Origin: Brassica napus
Lineage: Eukaryota > Streptophyta > Magnoliopsida > Brassicales > Brassicaceae
NCBI RefSeq assembly: GCF_020379485.1
Contig: NC_063436.1
Span: 23,186,423-23,250,422, forward strand
DNA length: 64,000 bases
Direction of reading: 5' to 3'
Shown here: positions 22,639-35,417 of the stretch, in pieces
How positions within the stretch are numbered: position 1 is the stretch's first letter
Layout of the letters: every line of letters starts with the position of its first letter
Notes under the pieces: model-generated
Database searches by the model: none
What the model was told of the DNA's origin: nothing
The model's input: the letters and a program-made list of their open reading frames with translations, nothing else
Made by a program: the position numbers and the translations under genes

Positions 22639-25274
22639 TCACTGGAAGTTGAATCCACCTGGCGGTGCGGCTGCATCATTACCCCCAAACTGGAATCCCT
22701 GAGCTGAGCCATCACCATGTGGTAAAGTCTCGTCTTCCTCTTCCAACCAGTATGTCTCAAGAATCTTCACCGCCTTCTCATAGATCTCGCTGTTGTCATG
22801 ACTCTGCAGATTCTCAATCTTTTCTAATCCCTCAGCATCGTCGATCAACTGTGCGTAAAAGTTTACGTCCCCGGTATTTCCAGTCACCTTCTCAGCTTCC
22901 CCGACTTTCAGAATGTTCTCCAATCCTTCTAGACACACGGTGATTATCCTTGGATCGGGACATATCAAAAGATCACACAGTGGTTTCACCACTCCCTGTT
23001 CCACCATGTACCTAACGCACGCAACACGGGAGAAATTTTAAGCGATCGTTCGAAAGAGAGCTAGCTAGCAAATATATTTTTAGAGGAAGCGAGATCAAAT
23101 AAGAAGCTTACTTGATCTGGTCAGGAGAACCGCCAGAAGTTGCATTTGAGACTGCCCATGCAGCTTCTTTCTTTATATCAAACTCTGCATTTTGAAGCAG
23201 GTTGACGAGAGGGCAAATCACACCCGCTTCACATACAGCCTGCATTACAGACCAAATACTAGAGAAGGTAAACACATAAAATCTCTTTTTAAACAACAAA
23301 AGCCTTCTCAAATTCCTAGGCTCAACAACATCAATATTCAGAAAACATTCACCTGAATCTGGTCCCTGTTTCCAGCAGTGATGTTTGAGATTGTCCAGCA
23401 AGCTTCCTTTTTGATGCTCTTCTTATGGTTGTGAGTCAGGAGGCTCAAAAGGCTAAGGAGAGCACCATGACTAATTACACACTGCAGGAAAAAAATCTCA
23501 TCAGCTCAGAACCAACCAATAAAAAGAAAAAGAACTATATATCCCATTCCAGAGGTACACATAACACTCTAAAGGTGATTGAATCTGACGAGTAGCAGGA
23601 AGCAATGCAAGTAAATTTTGACAGCCAAAGGTCACTATCAAAATGTTCACATTCAGGGGCTACGCCAGTGGTGTCTCATTCGTCCCATTAATGATCAAGG
23701 GAGAGTGGAACAAGTATACTGTATAGAAATGACTGAAACTATAGAAGAATAAGTATACCTGAGTCTGGGTATCATCTCCAGTGACGATGTTACCAATACT
23801 ACGAAGAGCAGGAATGAGTACAGATGGTGAAGGATGCCTACAGCAAAGCCCAAAACCCAATGATAGTCATTAACACATGATCATGTACACGAAAGCAATG
23901 TGAATCACAGGATTGAAAAGACTCACAGGAGAAGCTCGACAAGCCGAGGAACAACACCTGCCTCAATGACAGATTGGATTTTGTCATTGGTACCATCAGA
24001 AAGATAAGAGAGAGCCCAACAGGCATCCGTTAACACTTCCTCGTCAGTCGAATGAATCAGGCGTTCAAGGGCTGGAAGTGCTGGACGAACCTGCTCTTAC
24101 CAAATCACAGATGTTAAAAGGAAAAAACTCCCATGATCAAATAAAGAAGACTGAAGTGGGAGAGAGAGAAACCTGATCAAAAGGAGGCTGTGGCTTTCCC
24201 CTGCAGAAATTAGAGAGAGTCCAAGTAGCGTTTCTGAGCATGGAGAGTTTAGCATGCTCATTCAACTGAGAGAGCAACGGTAACAAAGCTCCCTGACCTA
24301 GGACAAGATCTCTGCACCGTGGAGAATCACCAGCAACATTCCCTAATGCCCAAACGGCCTGACACATGAACATGTTAATACTTAAAAGAACATACTTTGT
24401 TACCAAAGATTAAAAGAAACCCATAGAAACATATTACTATACCTGCTCACGGACATCATCACTCTGAGAAGCCAACAGCAGAACAAAAATCGGAACAGCA
24501 CCATGTTCAATAACCACCTTAGTATGGTCCGAAGTACCAGAAGCAATGTTCGTCAATGCCCAAGCAGCTTCAAACTAAAAGCCACACACACAGACAAAGT
24601 ATAAAGAGACTCTCAGATATAAAAAAAATGTATCAAACGTGGCATGTAGATAATGGATCATGTAACCAGATGATGAAACAAACCTGAAGCTGAGGATAAT
24701 CTTCCCTCTTGAGAAACTCCACAAAGCGAGGCACAACACCAGCCTCTATCACCTCTTCTATTGGAGGACTACGCTCTGCTCAAAATTTCAAATTCATTTC
24801 ATGAAAGTACAAATACAGATATAAAAAAAAAAAAAAAAAACAAAACTTTACCAATAGAAAGGAGTTTCCTGAACTGAGTGGTGGCTTCAAGCTGTAAGCT
24901 TCTGTCCTCCGACCAAACTCCACCAACCATAGAAGGCAAGCTCTCCAACTAGTTCAATCCACACGATCTAATTAGTTCTTAAACAGTTAGAATCCAACAC
25001 TATAAGATCAAATTCTAGATCCGTAGTTTACTCTTTTCTCGACGGATGAAGAAGCACCAGCGGCGGCGGCGGAGGCGAGGGAGGAAGGATCGAATTGAGG
25101 CAGCTGCGTGGGCTGAAGACCTTCGCGGCGTTTCTTGAGCAAGCTCTCTTCGCGCTTGGTCTTACGGATCTCGACCATGTTGTCCTCTCTCCTCCTCCTT
25201 CCTTCCTCGGCGTCCACCGCCACTTTGTAGCGGTTGCGGCGAACCTCGGTCCTAGCGTTGGGTCTCAGAGACAT
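22639..25274 (-). CDS. IMPA2: Importin subunit alpha, IMPA2-like, with a 2-nt frameshift in exon 4
   Basis: Ten exons on the minus strand: 25274-25032, 24948-24852, 24775-24684, 24576-24443, 24358-24173, 24090-23927, 23837-23759, 23481-23353, 23239-23112 and 23011-22639, with consistent GT-AG borders. The conceptual protein is about 540 residues, normal for the family. It has an N-terminal importin-beta-binding domain ([20 protein letters not shown], then the Arg/Lys-rich EGRRRREDN) and Armadillo repeats with [34 protein letters not shown] and WTISNITAG helices that bind nuclear localisation signals. It would carry cargo to importin beta and through the nuclear pore. Anomaly: 'ag' is duplicated at 24539-24542, adding two bases after Ser156; 37 aberrant residues and a stop at 24343-24345 follow. 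Every other exon is intact, so this is either a very young null mutation or an assembly error. Confidence 0.93.
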
Positions 25275-26158
25275 GGTTAAGTGCTAAGGAAGTAGCAGTG
25301 AGGAAGAGACTAGTGTATGGTATATAGAATCGGCGGATTGATAGAGAGAGAGGATAAACCCTAGACGAAGTAGAGAGGGAGGGGGACGAGAAAAGAGGAA
25401 AGAGAGCAATCCTTCTCTTTTACAAATATACTTTCAGCTTTTCATTTTTATTACTACATCATTATAAATTTATAACAATTGTTTTTCAAATTATTTAGAT
25501 ATATTAAATAATTGAAAAAATAAAATAAATGAAAATAAATAAAACTTACATTTACAGGTTAAATAATACAATACAATTTCAATCAATAATAAATTAATTA
25601 AATCAACATATTATTTTATTTATATTTACTAAATAATGGTTATATCATTTACAAATACTATATTTTTTCAGCTTTTCATTTTTATTACATCATTATAAAT
25701 TTATTATTTTTATAGCTATGAATTAATAATGATTTAATAAGTTATTATTTTTTAAACTTAAACATTTTATTATTATTAATTAATACATTGCATTTAATTT
25801 TAAAATAATTAAAATTATTTTACAACAGAAAAATAATTTTTAGGTTAGGTGTTGTGTTACAGAGACCAACCAAGTTCACTTGATTCTCGAGTCTTTACAC
25901 TATACTAGTACACAGGTAAATTTAAAATACATATAAATTTATCATTTCAAGCAAACCAGGCTTTGAATAGTATAATACGAATATGAAAAAGTAGTATATT
26001 CGTTTTTGGAGTCAATATCATATTAACACAATCATAATCACTCAAGTTAGCTGAGAGCCAACTTGAGTAGGGTATTTAACATATTAATATTTTGTAATCT
26101 GATCTCTCTCAGGTTTAAAATAGAAACATGGCTGTGACTGGGTAGTAGTGGAATGGTT
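25275..26158. other. IMPA2 promoter and AMSH3 3' flank
   Basis: The left 150 bases are the IMPA2 leader and promoter. The remainder is AT-rich. An imperfect 50-bp direct repeat occurs at about 25422-25472 and 25651-25702, sharing TTTCAGCTTTTCATTTTTAT; it may be a local duplication or an element remnant. Confidence 0.5.
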
Positions 26159-29100
26159 TTAGCGGAGGTCGAGGACTTCGTATTTGAGCTTGGCGTTGAG
26201 GAAGACGTGTGAGCAATGCTCGTAGATTGGGTTACCGTCTTCTGACTCTTCGTGCGGGTGGAAGCCTCGCTGCTGGCAGTTACGGATCACTGATACTCCT
26301 GATGGATCCGACAGATGGAATATTCCGTGAGGTGTTGTTTCGTCTGTTGGAGCCATCACGATTGCAACTGCCTCCGGGAGCATTATCTGCCGAGATGAAA
26401 TATATGTATGTGGACCATATGGTAAAATAAATGTGTATAAGTGATTGACATTAAGATGTTGAAAGGGAAAGTTTTTGCAGTACCTGGTACGAGTAGTGTG
26501 TGTGAAGATCAACTGATGACATGAAGCAAGTTTGTGTAGGGTGTGTCTGAGACCAAAAATGTAATTACTCACAATAATATCAATAAGAGCTTATCAACGA
26601 GTGGATCTTAGTTTGTATTATCTCTTAACACTATAAGAGTGAAGGAAATGAGGCTGAGAGAACTTACATGAATCCAACCCAAGGGAAATAGAGAGAGTCT
26701 GTCTTGAACTTCAAATATTTCTTCTTCATTTAGTGTTTGACACTGCACGGTAACAAATGAGGATGGAACCAGTGTGAGAAGAATCACCAACGGGTGAATG
26801 TTTGTATAAGGTTAAGCAAGAACGAGTAACGTACAGAATCTGAGGTAGACTCCTGCTTTGGAATTATGAGGGTAGTGATATGAAAAACCCTGTTTTTCTG
26901 CAAAAACAAGGGGAACATATGTGATGATGATAAGACAATCTCAGCTGATGAAGAATGCACAATATAATACAAATGCAAAGGTAGACTGCATCTAACTCAC
27001 CAGAGAGCCAGCAAGCACTCCACAAGTTTCTAAATTCCTTTCTGTGTTTGACCGTGCTAGCCTTAAGAAATCTTCCATTATCCGCACAGGCTTAAGCAAA
27101 TTTAGAACAAGGGTGAAGGTATTAGTATTGGTTTAACAAGATGAAAACGAGAAGATTTCCACTGAAACAGGCAGCATGCTTTTTAGCTGGAACTTACCAC
27201 ATGCAAATGCTGATAGGCATTGCTGCCCTCTTTTTCTTCTAAAGAAGGAAGTGCAGGTCCTGGTCTAGGATCAGCTACTTTAGATGGGCAAATTTGGGCA
27301 TATTCTTGATGCACTTGGGCTAGCACAGGAGGAGGGGAAGGTTGCTTCATACCCACAAACTGAAAGGGGTCTTCAGTTGCGTCACTTATAAACTGGGATG
27401 TTACTGCCTCGGAATGACGCTGCCATCGACCGTCATCTAAAGAGAGCACAGAGTTCAGCGTTGAGACCCCTTGAGAATCACCATTAAGTGATGTTGAGGA
27501 AGCGCTAGGTCCAGCGTCAATCAACCTGTAGCAATCGATGGAGTAAGTTAGACATAAGCATATAGCCCATGATTTCCATAAAGAAAATTCTTAGAACGGC
27601 AACAGAAGATCAGTACTTACCCTGAATTTTCAGCAGTACCCCAATCGGTACTACTCGGATATTGAACCTGTCATTCATACAAAATAAATGTTTTTATAAA
27701 CTCCTCAAATATAAACTCAAATTAACATTGGATTGGACCAAGAAGCAAAAAAAGAAAGAGTGTCAATATGTGGGGAAGAAACCAATAATCAGCAAATTTT
27801 ACCTTTATCTCGGACTTGGGTGCAACCCACTGACTTTTAAGACCACTTGGACCTAGAAATGAATGTCTAGATAAGGTTGCTTGGTTTGGAGGCAGAAAAT
27901 CAAAAGATCTGCATGTTCAGGAGAGCACAATTTAAGTCTCAGTTATCATCTCAGATTAAATATGTACAAGCAATCGAGTCTTATCTACCCATTTCTAGTC
28001 AAAACTAAATATAAATCAACAAAACAAAACAACAAGTATTTTCAAACATGATACCGTAAACAGAAAAGCCAAGCAGCACACTGGCAGTTTGTCCACCAGA
28101 ATGGCAAATTTTCTAGTAACAATGACCCTAACATAATTAAAACTACTGTGGTTGAAGAAATATACAGAGGCGAAGGAAGAAAACCAATGACATATATGGG
28201 ACTGAATGACCCTATTACTCAGGCTTTCCGAATGCTCAGAGAACTTATGGTGGTTGACTTCCTAAGAAACAGAATAACTGAAAAATTACACTAAAAGGAG
28301 AATGAATACTCACAGCTTCTGGAACTGCTGATCAATCGGCTTACTGTTAAACATCCCGGATGTCTGAGACGTTGTTGGTAAGGCCGGCTACATCCAAGGA
28401 AAGAAAAGAGAATACTGGTAAGAAAGCACATGGATTACGAAGATGTGCAAACAAAATGCTAATTCCAATTCTCAGACCTTGTTAATATCACCAGGTCTAA
28501 AGTATGAAGCTCTGTTGACAGGAGGCCACTCAACAGCATCTGAACTATACGATACGACCGGGAAACCACTTCCAACAACACTATACGATTCATCATCCGC
28601 TCTGTTCAGCTCATCCACTCGCCTGTCGAACTCTGGTTTCAGAGACTCAAGCTCATTGATTACAGCGCGCAACCTCTGTAACAAAAAAAGAAGTCCACTG
28701 TTTGAGAATATAAAGGGTAATAAACACTAAAACAACACTTGAAAGAAAGAGGATAAAACAGAAAACACCTCACCTTCCTACTCCCAAGTCTTTCTTGTGT
28801 AAGCGACGCCTGGTAATCTCGGTGGAAAGGGATCGTCTCAGAAATCAAACTGCCAACAAAAACAAAAAAGAACAAAACTTTGTAACTCTTCCATTGAAAT
28901 TTCAAATACAAAAGTCTTATAAGTACATATAGTGATAATTTTCTGCTCACCTTGAGTATCTAAGGAGCATGATATACAAATCTACAACATTCTTCTCTTC
29001 CCGATAGATGCCTGCCTGAGCAATATTCAAAATGAAACATAATCACTACTAATCCATTCACTTAGAAAGCTGATTGATATAGGCTGAACATAGAACTATA

Positions 29101-29282
29101 ACACCTTTACATTCTTAGACTTGCAGCTCGAAATCGAATCGGAGAAACTGAGACTCTAGTAGTTTTGAGATGGAAGATACCTGACGGAGGAGATTATCGG
29201 CGATGCGGTAGTAGTTACGGAGGGGAATACGATTGTCGACCTCGATCTTACGAGCCACCTTCTTCAGATCAATCTTCTTCAT
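26159..29282 (-). CDS. AMSH3: AMSH3-like JAMM deubiquitinase
   Basis: Thirteen exons on the minus strand, from ATG at 29282 to TAA at 26159-26161: 29282-29181, 29015-28951, 28849-28774, 28675-28478, 28387-28314, 27908-27803, 27667-27621, 27525-27198, 27090-27001, 26897-26835, 26742-26668, 26546-26484 and 26386-26159. They give 504 residues without lesion. The N-terminus ([37 protein letters not shown]) is the MIT-like/USP8-dimerisation helical region that binds ESCRT-III. The C-terminal MPN+ domain has Glu353 (LETCGVLAG) and the zinc motif His408-x-His410-x7-Ser-x2-Asp421 ([14 protein letters not shown]). AMSH proteins cleave K48/K63 ubiquitin chains from endosomal cargo and are needed for vacuole formation and endocytic trafficking. 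The ATG was chosen because the family begins MK(K)IDL; in-frame sequence upstream lacks an ATG. Confidence 0.96.
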
Positions 29283-31018
29283 CTTCACCGGGAACCCGCT
29301 GAGAGATTGAAGGATCAATTTGCGCTGAGAAAACGTAAGTCAGAGGACTATGAAACTGTGTCGTTTAAAAGAATAAAAGATATGTCCACATGAAATGGTC
29401 AACCTATGGGTCTAGGACGTCATTATCTTCACCAATTTGGGCTTTTATGTTTTTTCCTGGGCCCAACAATCCAAAACATTTCTGGACTGGCTTGTTTTGT
29501 TAGATTAGTTGGTTTCTGGTGTTGCTTAGTTCGGCTTTATTGCGGTATGTCTGCTTCATCTCTACTACCTAACATTTCCAAAAGTTGGATTGTTACTAAT
29601 TTGACGTTAATGAAGATGGTATGCAGAATATCGATTGGATTTACTTCCATCTTCGTTTTGTTTTGCCATGAGACCAATCCATAGGTCAAACAATTTGTAA
29701 TATACGTAATTTTCAATGATAATTACATTTTTAACACAAAAATTAATATGAACAATAACAGTGTTAATTAGTTTCTTTATTAAAGGGTCAGTTGTTAATA
29801 TTGGGTTTCTATAAATCTTACACTTTGATCAGAGTTTGATAAATACATATAACAAAGAAACATTTTGTCACAAAATATAATTATTTTTGTTAAAGGGTTT
29901 AATTTTGCATTTCATTTTAATAGTATTATATACTTTTGAAATATCATTTGTGAGTTGTAGACGACTAACGTTGTTGAAATAAATATTTAGTTTATTTATC
30001 TCTTGGAAAAGATTGCAACACAGAAACTTAATACATTTTTTTTTGCCAACCTAGTTTAGGCTGTTCCTTAAAAATAACACTAGGGTTTCTAAAAACAAAA
30101 TACTACAAGCATATTTTAATTTGTTGAATTTTACATTAAAAAGAACTTATGAATCCTAATTTTACCAACTATATTTTAAATCCTAAAGTTATCACTATAA
30201 TAAGTATGTATGCCCAATAAGTATTTTATTCATAACCAAAAGTTTAAACCCCTATCATCATTAGCCCAAAAAATCACGTAAAGATTTAGTTGCGTCAATG
30301 CATAAACAAAAACATAAGGTTAGATTTAAAAATCAAAATATTATTTTTCTTTTGATTGCAAAAGACTACATATATCCTAGACTGTTAATCTTATCAATAA
30401 TCACCGTTATCCCACATCTCCACAATCATAAACCCTAAATATGAAACTCTTATCAGTATGAACATATGTTTATTTATAAGAGAAGTATATGTTGTTCCAC
30501 ATATTTTATATCATTATATATAGTCAAACCTTTTTAAAAGAAAAGTTATATACACCATTTCATATGATTTATAAAAACAAAGAAAATAATTTCCAGTAGA
30601 GATAGACCAGTATATTTCCATAAAATGTTACAAATGTTACTAGAATGATGTTTGCTTATTTTACATATTAGGTACATATATTGTAGTTATATGATATCTA
30701 GATTTATAAAATAGTTTCAAAACATACAACATTAAAAATAATATTATAAATAAATTTACATACACGTAAGATAAATTTCCAATAACAAAAACTGAATTTT
30801 ACGAAATCAGAATTTTGATGTTACTGATGAATGCACTTTAAAGAAAAGTAAACTTTATAAAATTAAATATTACTGTGGATAGCGAAGTTCTTTCTATCAT
30901 AAAATTTTAGAAGACCAAAAATAGATCAGTTTTACACAATGTAGCAAAGTAGTGTCTTTCTTCAATATGTCTGAAATTTGTTCACAAATACACTTTTGAA
31001 ACGCTTAGAGCATCATTA
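29283..31018. other. Long AT-rich intergenic stretch
   Basis: The AMSH3 promoter occupies the left end. From about 29700 the DNA is very AT-rich and no gene or well-bounded element is recognised. Confidence 0.4.
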
Positions 31019-31165
31019 TCCCTAAGAGACACTTAGGGGCTCTTAAGCTCTTTTTAATATTTTTAAGTATTAAAAGTGAATTAAGAGACAACATTAAGAA
31101 ACCCAAATATTTTTATGCTCCATTGCAAGGTTCTTAATTAAGGGTTTTTAAAAAAAAAATATTAT
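31019..31165. mobile_element. Possible MITE-like fragment
   Basis: The phrase TTAGAGCATCATTATCC and the later CCATTGCAAGGTTCTTAA match the style of abundant Brassicaceae MITE ends. Inverted repeats and a target duplication could not be defined with confidence. Confidence 0.25.
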
Positions 31166-31369
31166 GGAAAGAAGATGCCATGAGATGAAAATTGTTTATA
31201 AAACATGAATCTTTACCACATACAATGTCAATAATGTTCAAACTTCTGCTACAAAGTACCAATAAGAAGACCTACATGAATTCAGGTTAAAAATCTTCAG
31301 TGTCCATCAATCACTGAACCCCTAAGACTCAAAACGCTGAGAGAGATGCATATGGTCACAAGAACTTAC

Positions 31370-31521
31370 TTTCCATTAAGTTCCAGTGAAAGACCAGCAA
31401 GAACAACGTACGTACCAAATGCCATAAAGGGAATGTACAAGTCTGGCGCATTGATATCATAGATGGGAGGCTTGTATAAGAGCCTACCCCTAACTGGTTC
31501 AGAGATTCTAGCCCAGTGTCC
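31370..31521 (-). pseudogene. Isolated exon of a YIF1/HRF1-family membrane-trafficking gene
   Basis: A 152-nt segment with an AG acceptor before it (CAG|GGACACTGG) and a GT donor after it (AAA|GTAAGT). It translates to [14 protein letters not shown], then [20 protein letters not shown] and [18 protein letters not shown], the cytosol-to-first-membrane-helix junction of YIF1 proteins. These act in ER-Golgi transport together with YIP1. No other YIF1 exon is recognised nearby, so this is a gene fragment, perhaps carried by a transposon or left after deletion. Its frame is open. Confidence 0.75.
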
Positions 31522-32164
31522 CTGATCGTTTGAAGCAAAACACGAACTAGTTTTACTTAATGGCTGGTCTGAGAAAGTCTCAAACAGAAAGAGACAAGAA
31601 AAGACAAGTTCACCCGGTGAAGGAAAGGAAACAAAACAACCTTGAGTTTCTTCTTAGTCTTGCATTGCTCTGCAAATACTCAGAGCTTGATCCTAGAATC
31701 CTCTCCCCATACGTATATCTCTCTGCCTATCAAAACAAAATCAACACATCTTTAATCTCATATGAACCAGAAGTATACCAAACAGTTTGCATATCAATAT
31801 TCTTACAAAGACATATTTGCTTCTTAGATTCAACAAAACTCTCTTCTAAAGTCAACCATTCCCCATGAGATGACTCATAACCCTTTCTTTCTGAACAGAT
31901 ATCAAGAACTAGAGAAACCCACAACATAAACTACTATCTCGCATCACTATAGATCAAAAGTTCAAAACTTTTCTAAGATGAGAGTTGAATCAATTAAATC
32001 AAGGAAGAAGGGAGAGGAACCATTCGACAACGCTGGAAACATGAACAGCCCAAGTGGGTAGAGACAATGCGTTAATTGATTTAACTACCACACCAAACAA
32101 CAAAATAGCAAGGTCGGCTCCACAATTCACCTTGAGGTTTGATAAGAAACGATCATTACAAAAC

Positions 32165-32428
32165 TCAAAGATGATCTAACAAAAAATATTTATTGCTTTG
32201 TAATAAGAGAACAAACCAGTCCGTGCTCAGCCTAACGTGTGCCCCTGAGAAGAGGATATCAAGAGCTTCAGAGATTGATCGGGACGGAGGAGGCGTTGGG
32301 GAGGAAGGTCGGGACGAAGGAGGCGGTGAAGCGACTGAGATGGCGGCGATTCCGGTGGTGGAAGTTTCGAAATCAAACCGAATTGTCCTTTCGGGAGAGA
32401 AAGAGAGATGAGAGAGAGACAGAGACAT
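32165..32428 (-). CDS. Uncharacterised open frame, possibly a first exon
   Basis: An ATG at 32428 opens an 87-codon frame starting MSLSLSHLSFSPERTIRFDF and containing a Ser/Pro-rich PPPSSRPSSPTPPPSRS stretch. Base composition is richer in G and C than the flanks, and a GT donor lies inside near 32216-32218. It might be the leader or first exon of the locus that supplied the YIF1 exon. No family is recognised. Confidence 0.25.
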   Translation of the reverse strand: MSLSLSHLSFSPERTIRFDFETSTTGIAAISVASPPPSSRPSSPTPPPSRSISEALDILFSGAHVRLSTDWFVLLLQSNKYFLLDHL

Positions 32429-32832
32429 CGCGTTAAACAGTTATCTCTTTTTGGAGTCCATATTTTAAATGGTTCGAACTTCTATGCTGCCTGAAGTGCT
32501 TGAGTGGACTTTATCACCTGAGTAAGAGTAATCTGCAATCATTTTATTTAGTTTTTTTCTTAGAGAAATCATTTATCTTTAGATAAACTCAAAATTTCAT
32601 CAAATTTTGATTTAGAATTCTTTTTGTTTCAAGAAAACTAAAATGCCCCCAAACAAGGTTTATATATTAGGAAAGAAAAACAAAGAAGCAGCAACGATTG
32701 TCTGAACCATTTAAAGAAACGATCAAGCAGTTATACATTTATTCTGAATAAAAGTTTTATTTTATGGAAACATGAAGCACGCGAGTAGGCTAACACCAAA
32801 CCAACCACTCTCCATTTCCACGCCTGTTTGCC

Positions 32833-34450
32833 CTAAAAGCTCGAATATGTCTGTAAATTTAAACGACTTTTTCAGTTCTCCGTTAAACATAAGTGACATG
32901 AACATAATATGAAAATAACACCTTATTTTTTTCATACTGATAACATATTCTTACCAGATTCTCTTGTCCAGTTAAAAAGGTAGGTCCCCTTGGGGGAAGT
33001 TGCTTGTGAGGCGTCCTCTGGAAGAAAAAAAGACAAATGAAATTAGAATGCGTACGTAGTAGTACGAATTAATTACAATTGGTACATGCATAAATAAGTA
33101 GATATAAAAGGTTACCACTAGTTTGGGTCTTAAGCTTTCTATTGCCTCTAAAGTTCTCTCATCTGCACTTGCTTGTTGCTGTGGAATAATATTTAACATA
33201 AGAAATATGAACTACTTTTAGACTGAAATATCAAAGATCTAAAGTTGGCTAGATTGCATCAACTGATGTACCTTGTGCAGAACCCAGTCTGCAGAATCAA
33301 AAAAGGCACGTTTGGGCTGCATGCATTGGTTTAAAATCATTAGTATATTAACAAATCAAATCATACGAATATATGAAAATGCGGGTTACTTAAAGATATT
33401 TCACCTGCGAAATGAGAGGCTTTTTCTTTGGCACAAGACCTCCATATTTGTTTGCACCACAGGTAGACTAAGGGCAAAACAAAAATGAATTTAATCAGTT
33501 ACGTATTAAAATATATATCTTCTTCTCTTGTTACATTTTAAATAATGAGACTCAGAAAGATAGTGATCATAATTGCTGACAAATCCTACACCAAAAGATC
33601 AATTTCTATATTGAGGTTTTGGTATATAACGATATGTTAAAAAGAGTTTAAGGTCGTAAACTGATTGTCAAGCATCCAAAGAAGTTCACTCTAACGATCG
33701 CAATTAGACACAAAATCATTTTGAAGAAAAAACAAACAATGTATATATCGTTAAAACCTAAACAGATAATTCAAGAAAGAAAGTGTTGAGTTTCACAAAG
33801 GGTTTCCCATGAAGATGAGTCTATCGTTTACGGCCGTCCATATGCAAATATCTAACCCAAATATGTTCCAGTTTCTGAATCATTTGATAATGAGTTGCGA
33901 AGTAGTGTATAGTTTAAAGACTTTCTGCATATCAAATACTGAACTTTGACTACATAAAATAATGTTTTGAATGATAGACGTAAGATGAAAACAGACGTGT
34001 ATGGTCGTTAGATAGCGCGAGGATTGGGGTTTGTCAACTAAACAAACATATTTTTGACTGGATGACTACTAATGCGACCTTAACTAAATTCAATAGTCGT
34101 CAAACCTTTTCTTAAAAATTACAAAAAACTTTTTATAAATCCTTTTAGTTGCTACCCAGATTAATTATGTTTTTTTTGTGTGCACACCCAGATTAATTAT
34201 GATAATACCTTGAGAATTGTTAAGATGATTCAAATTAACACTAATATTCTAATACCTAGATGATAAATCCTTAAACATTTCAACACGGTACCTTATCAAA
34301 CAAATTATGAGACTAGATCAAAATCAATTAAAAAACATTGTCAATTGATTGGATTTTAATTTTTTTCTTTTTTGATTGGATTTTAATTACCTCTCGTTCC
34401 TGAGAACATACGATGTCGTCCGCTCTGTTGTTTTCCGTCGCCGTCGCCAT
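32833..34450 (-). CDS. Endosulfine/ARPP19-like protein (PP2A-inhibitor family)
   Basis: Minus-strand exons 34450-34391, 33467-33405, 33316-33272, 33178-33116 and one starting at 33017. The key block is FDSADW with Ser49 in the position that Greatwall kinase phosphorylates in animal and yeast endosulfines (FDSGDY). It is preceded by NKYGGLVPKKKPLIS and followed by ESLRPKL and a basic PHKQLPPRGPT tail. Phosphorylated endosulfines inhibit PP2A-B55; the plant role is inferred. Two 3' ends are possible: read-through of exon 5 to TAA at 32883-32885, or splicing at the strong donor CTG|GTAAGA (32954) to an exon at 32850 ending with TAG at 32833-32835. Introns are large for so small a gene. Gene order fits At4g16146. 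Confidence 0.85.
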
Positions 34451-34959
34451 CTCCCTCGAACCTTTTGCCTTCTTCAGATTTCTTCTTCGTCCTGACCAAA
34501 TCAAGTTAGGGAAAACAATCAATAAACCTAGAAACTGCATCATGGAATTAATCTCTTGTGTACCCAAAACCCTAATATGCGTAAAAAAAAAGATAACTAG
34601 TGTTAGAGAGAGAGACCTTAAGAGAGGGAAAGAAGAGGAGGAAGATGGTGACTGGTGAGATAAGATATGTGTTTATAGGTTATATATATATATATATGCT
34701 CACACGCACATAAGATACCAATACATCACACGTAATTTTGCTAATTTATTGGGTGTAAAAATTAAAAACTCAATCTAATAAGATTTGACATTGTTTATTG
34801 TAAGGCCAGGTGGACTTAAACCAGATTTTCTTAATCTCAAAACTTGTATCCACGTCCATACAAACGAGAGGTGGATAAAATGATATCTAGAAGATAAAAA
34901 TCATTATCTATCTTTAAACATTAATATTAAAATTTAGCATAATATAATGTTGTAATTTT
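34451..34959. other. Promoter of the endosulfine-like gene
   Basis: Contains a TA microsatellite at about 34680-34697 and a purine-rich leader. The rest is AT-rich, with nothing else recognised. Confidence 0.4.
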
Positions 34960-35125
34960 TTTTTTTAAGATTCAAGAGTAAATTTCAGGCCCAAACTAAC
35001 AATTGGCCGAAAGCAAAAGCCCATATGTAGTGTCTAGAGACAATTGTGAGGTACTTCATTTTAGCAGGTTCGAACTCGAAAAAGAAGCTTGTCCTTACCA
35101 TTAGACCACGATGTTTCGGACATGA
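34960..35125 (-). mobile_element. tRNA-derived SINE-like relic
   Basis: On the minus strand a head with TGGTCTAATGGTAAGG (A-box-like) is followed about 30 bases later by GAGTTCGAACCTG (B-box-like). A non-coding body and a poly-A tail follow, visible as T's at about 34959-34969. This order is that of a tRNA-derived SINE. No target duplication could be found, so the copy is probably old. Confidence 0.5.
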
Positions 35126-35417
35126 TGTCATGAAACTTCTTTTTATGATTTAGAAACAAGAATCACACACTTAGACCAAAATCATGTCTCAACTCTATGA
35201 ACTAAAGTTTCACCCATCGCCTACACCTTCTTGGTTCGTAACCACGACAATTTTCGTCTTCTCTGACTCTTCTGTCACTTCTCATAAAAGCTCTTATTTA
35301 CTACAACAATTTTGAGTCATACAACTGTTGTGCTTCCCTACGGTTTTCACCTTATATAAACTCCTACTCTTCTTTTCCCTTTGCAAATTCATCAAAAACA
35401 TATAAGCGCATCAGGCA

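Noticed and set aside
31560..31868. 102-codon plus-strand frame near the YIF1 exon
   Set aside because: No ATG-led leader, family match or splice context. The supported YIF1 exon is on the other strand.
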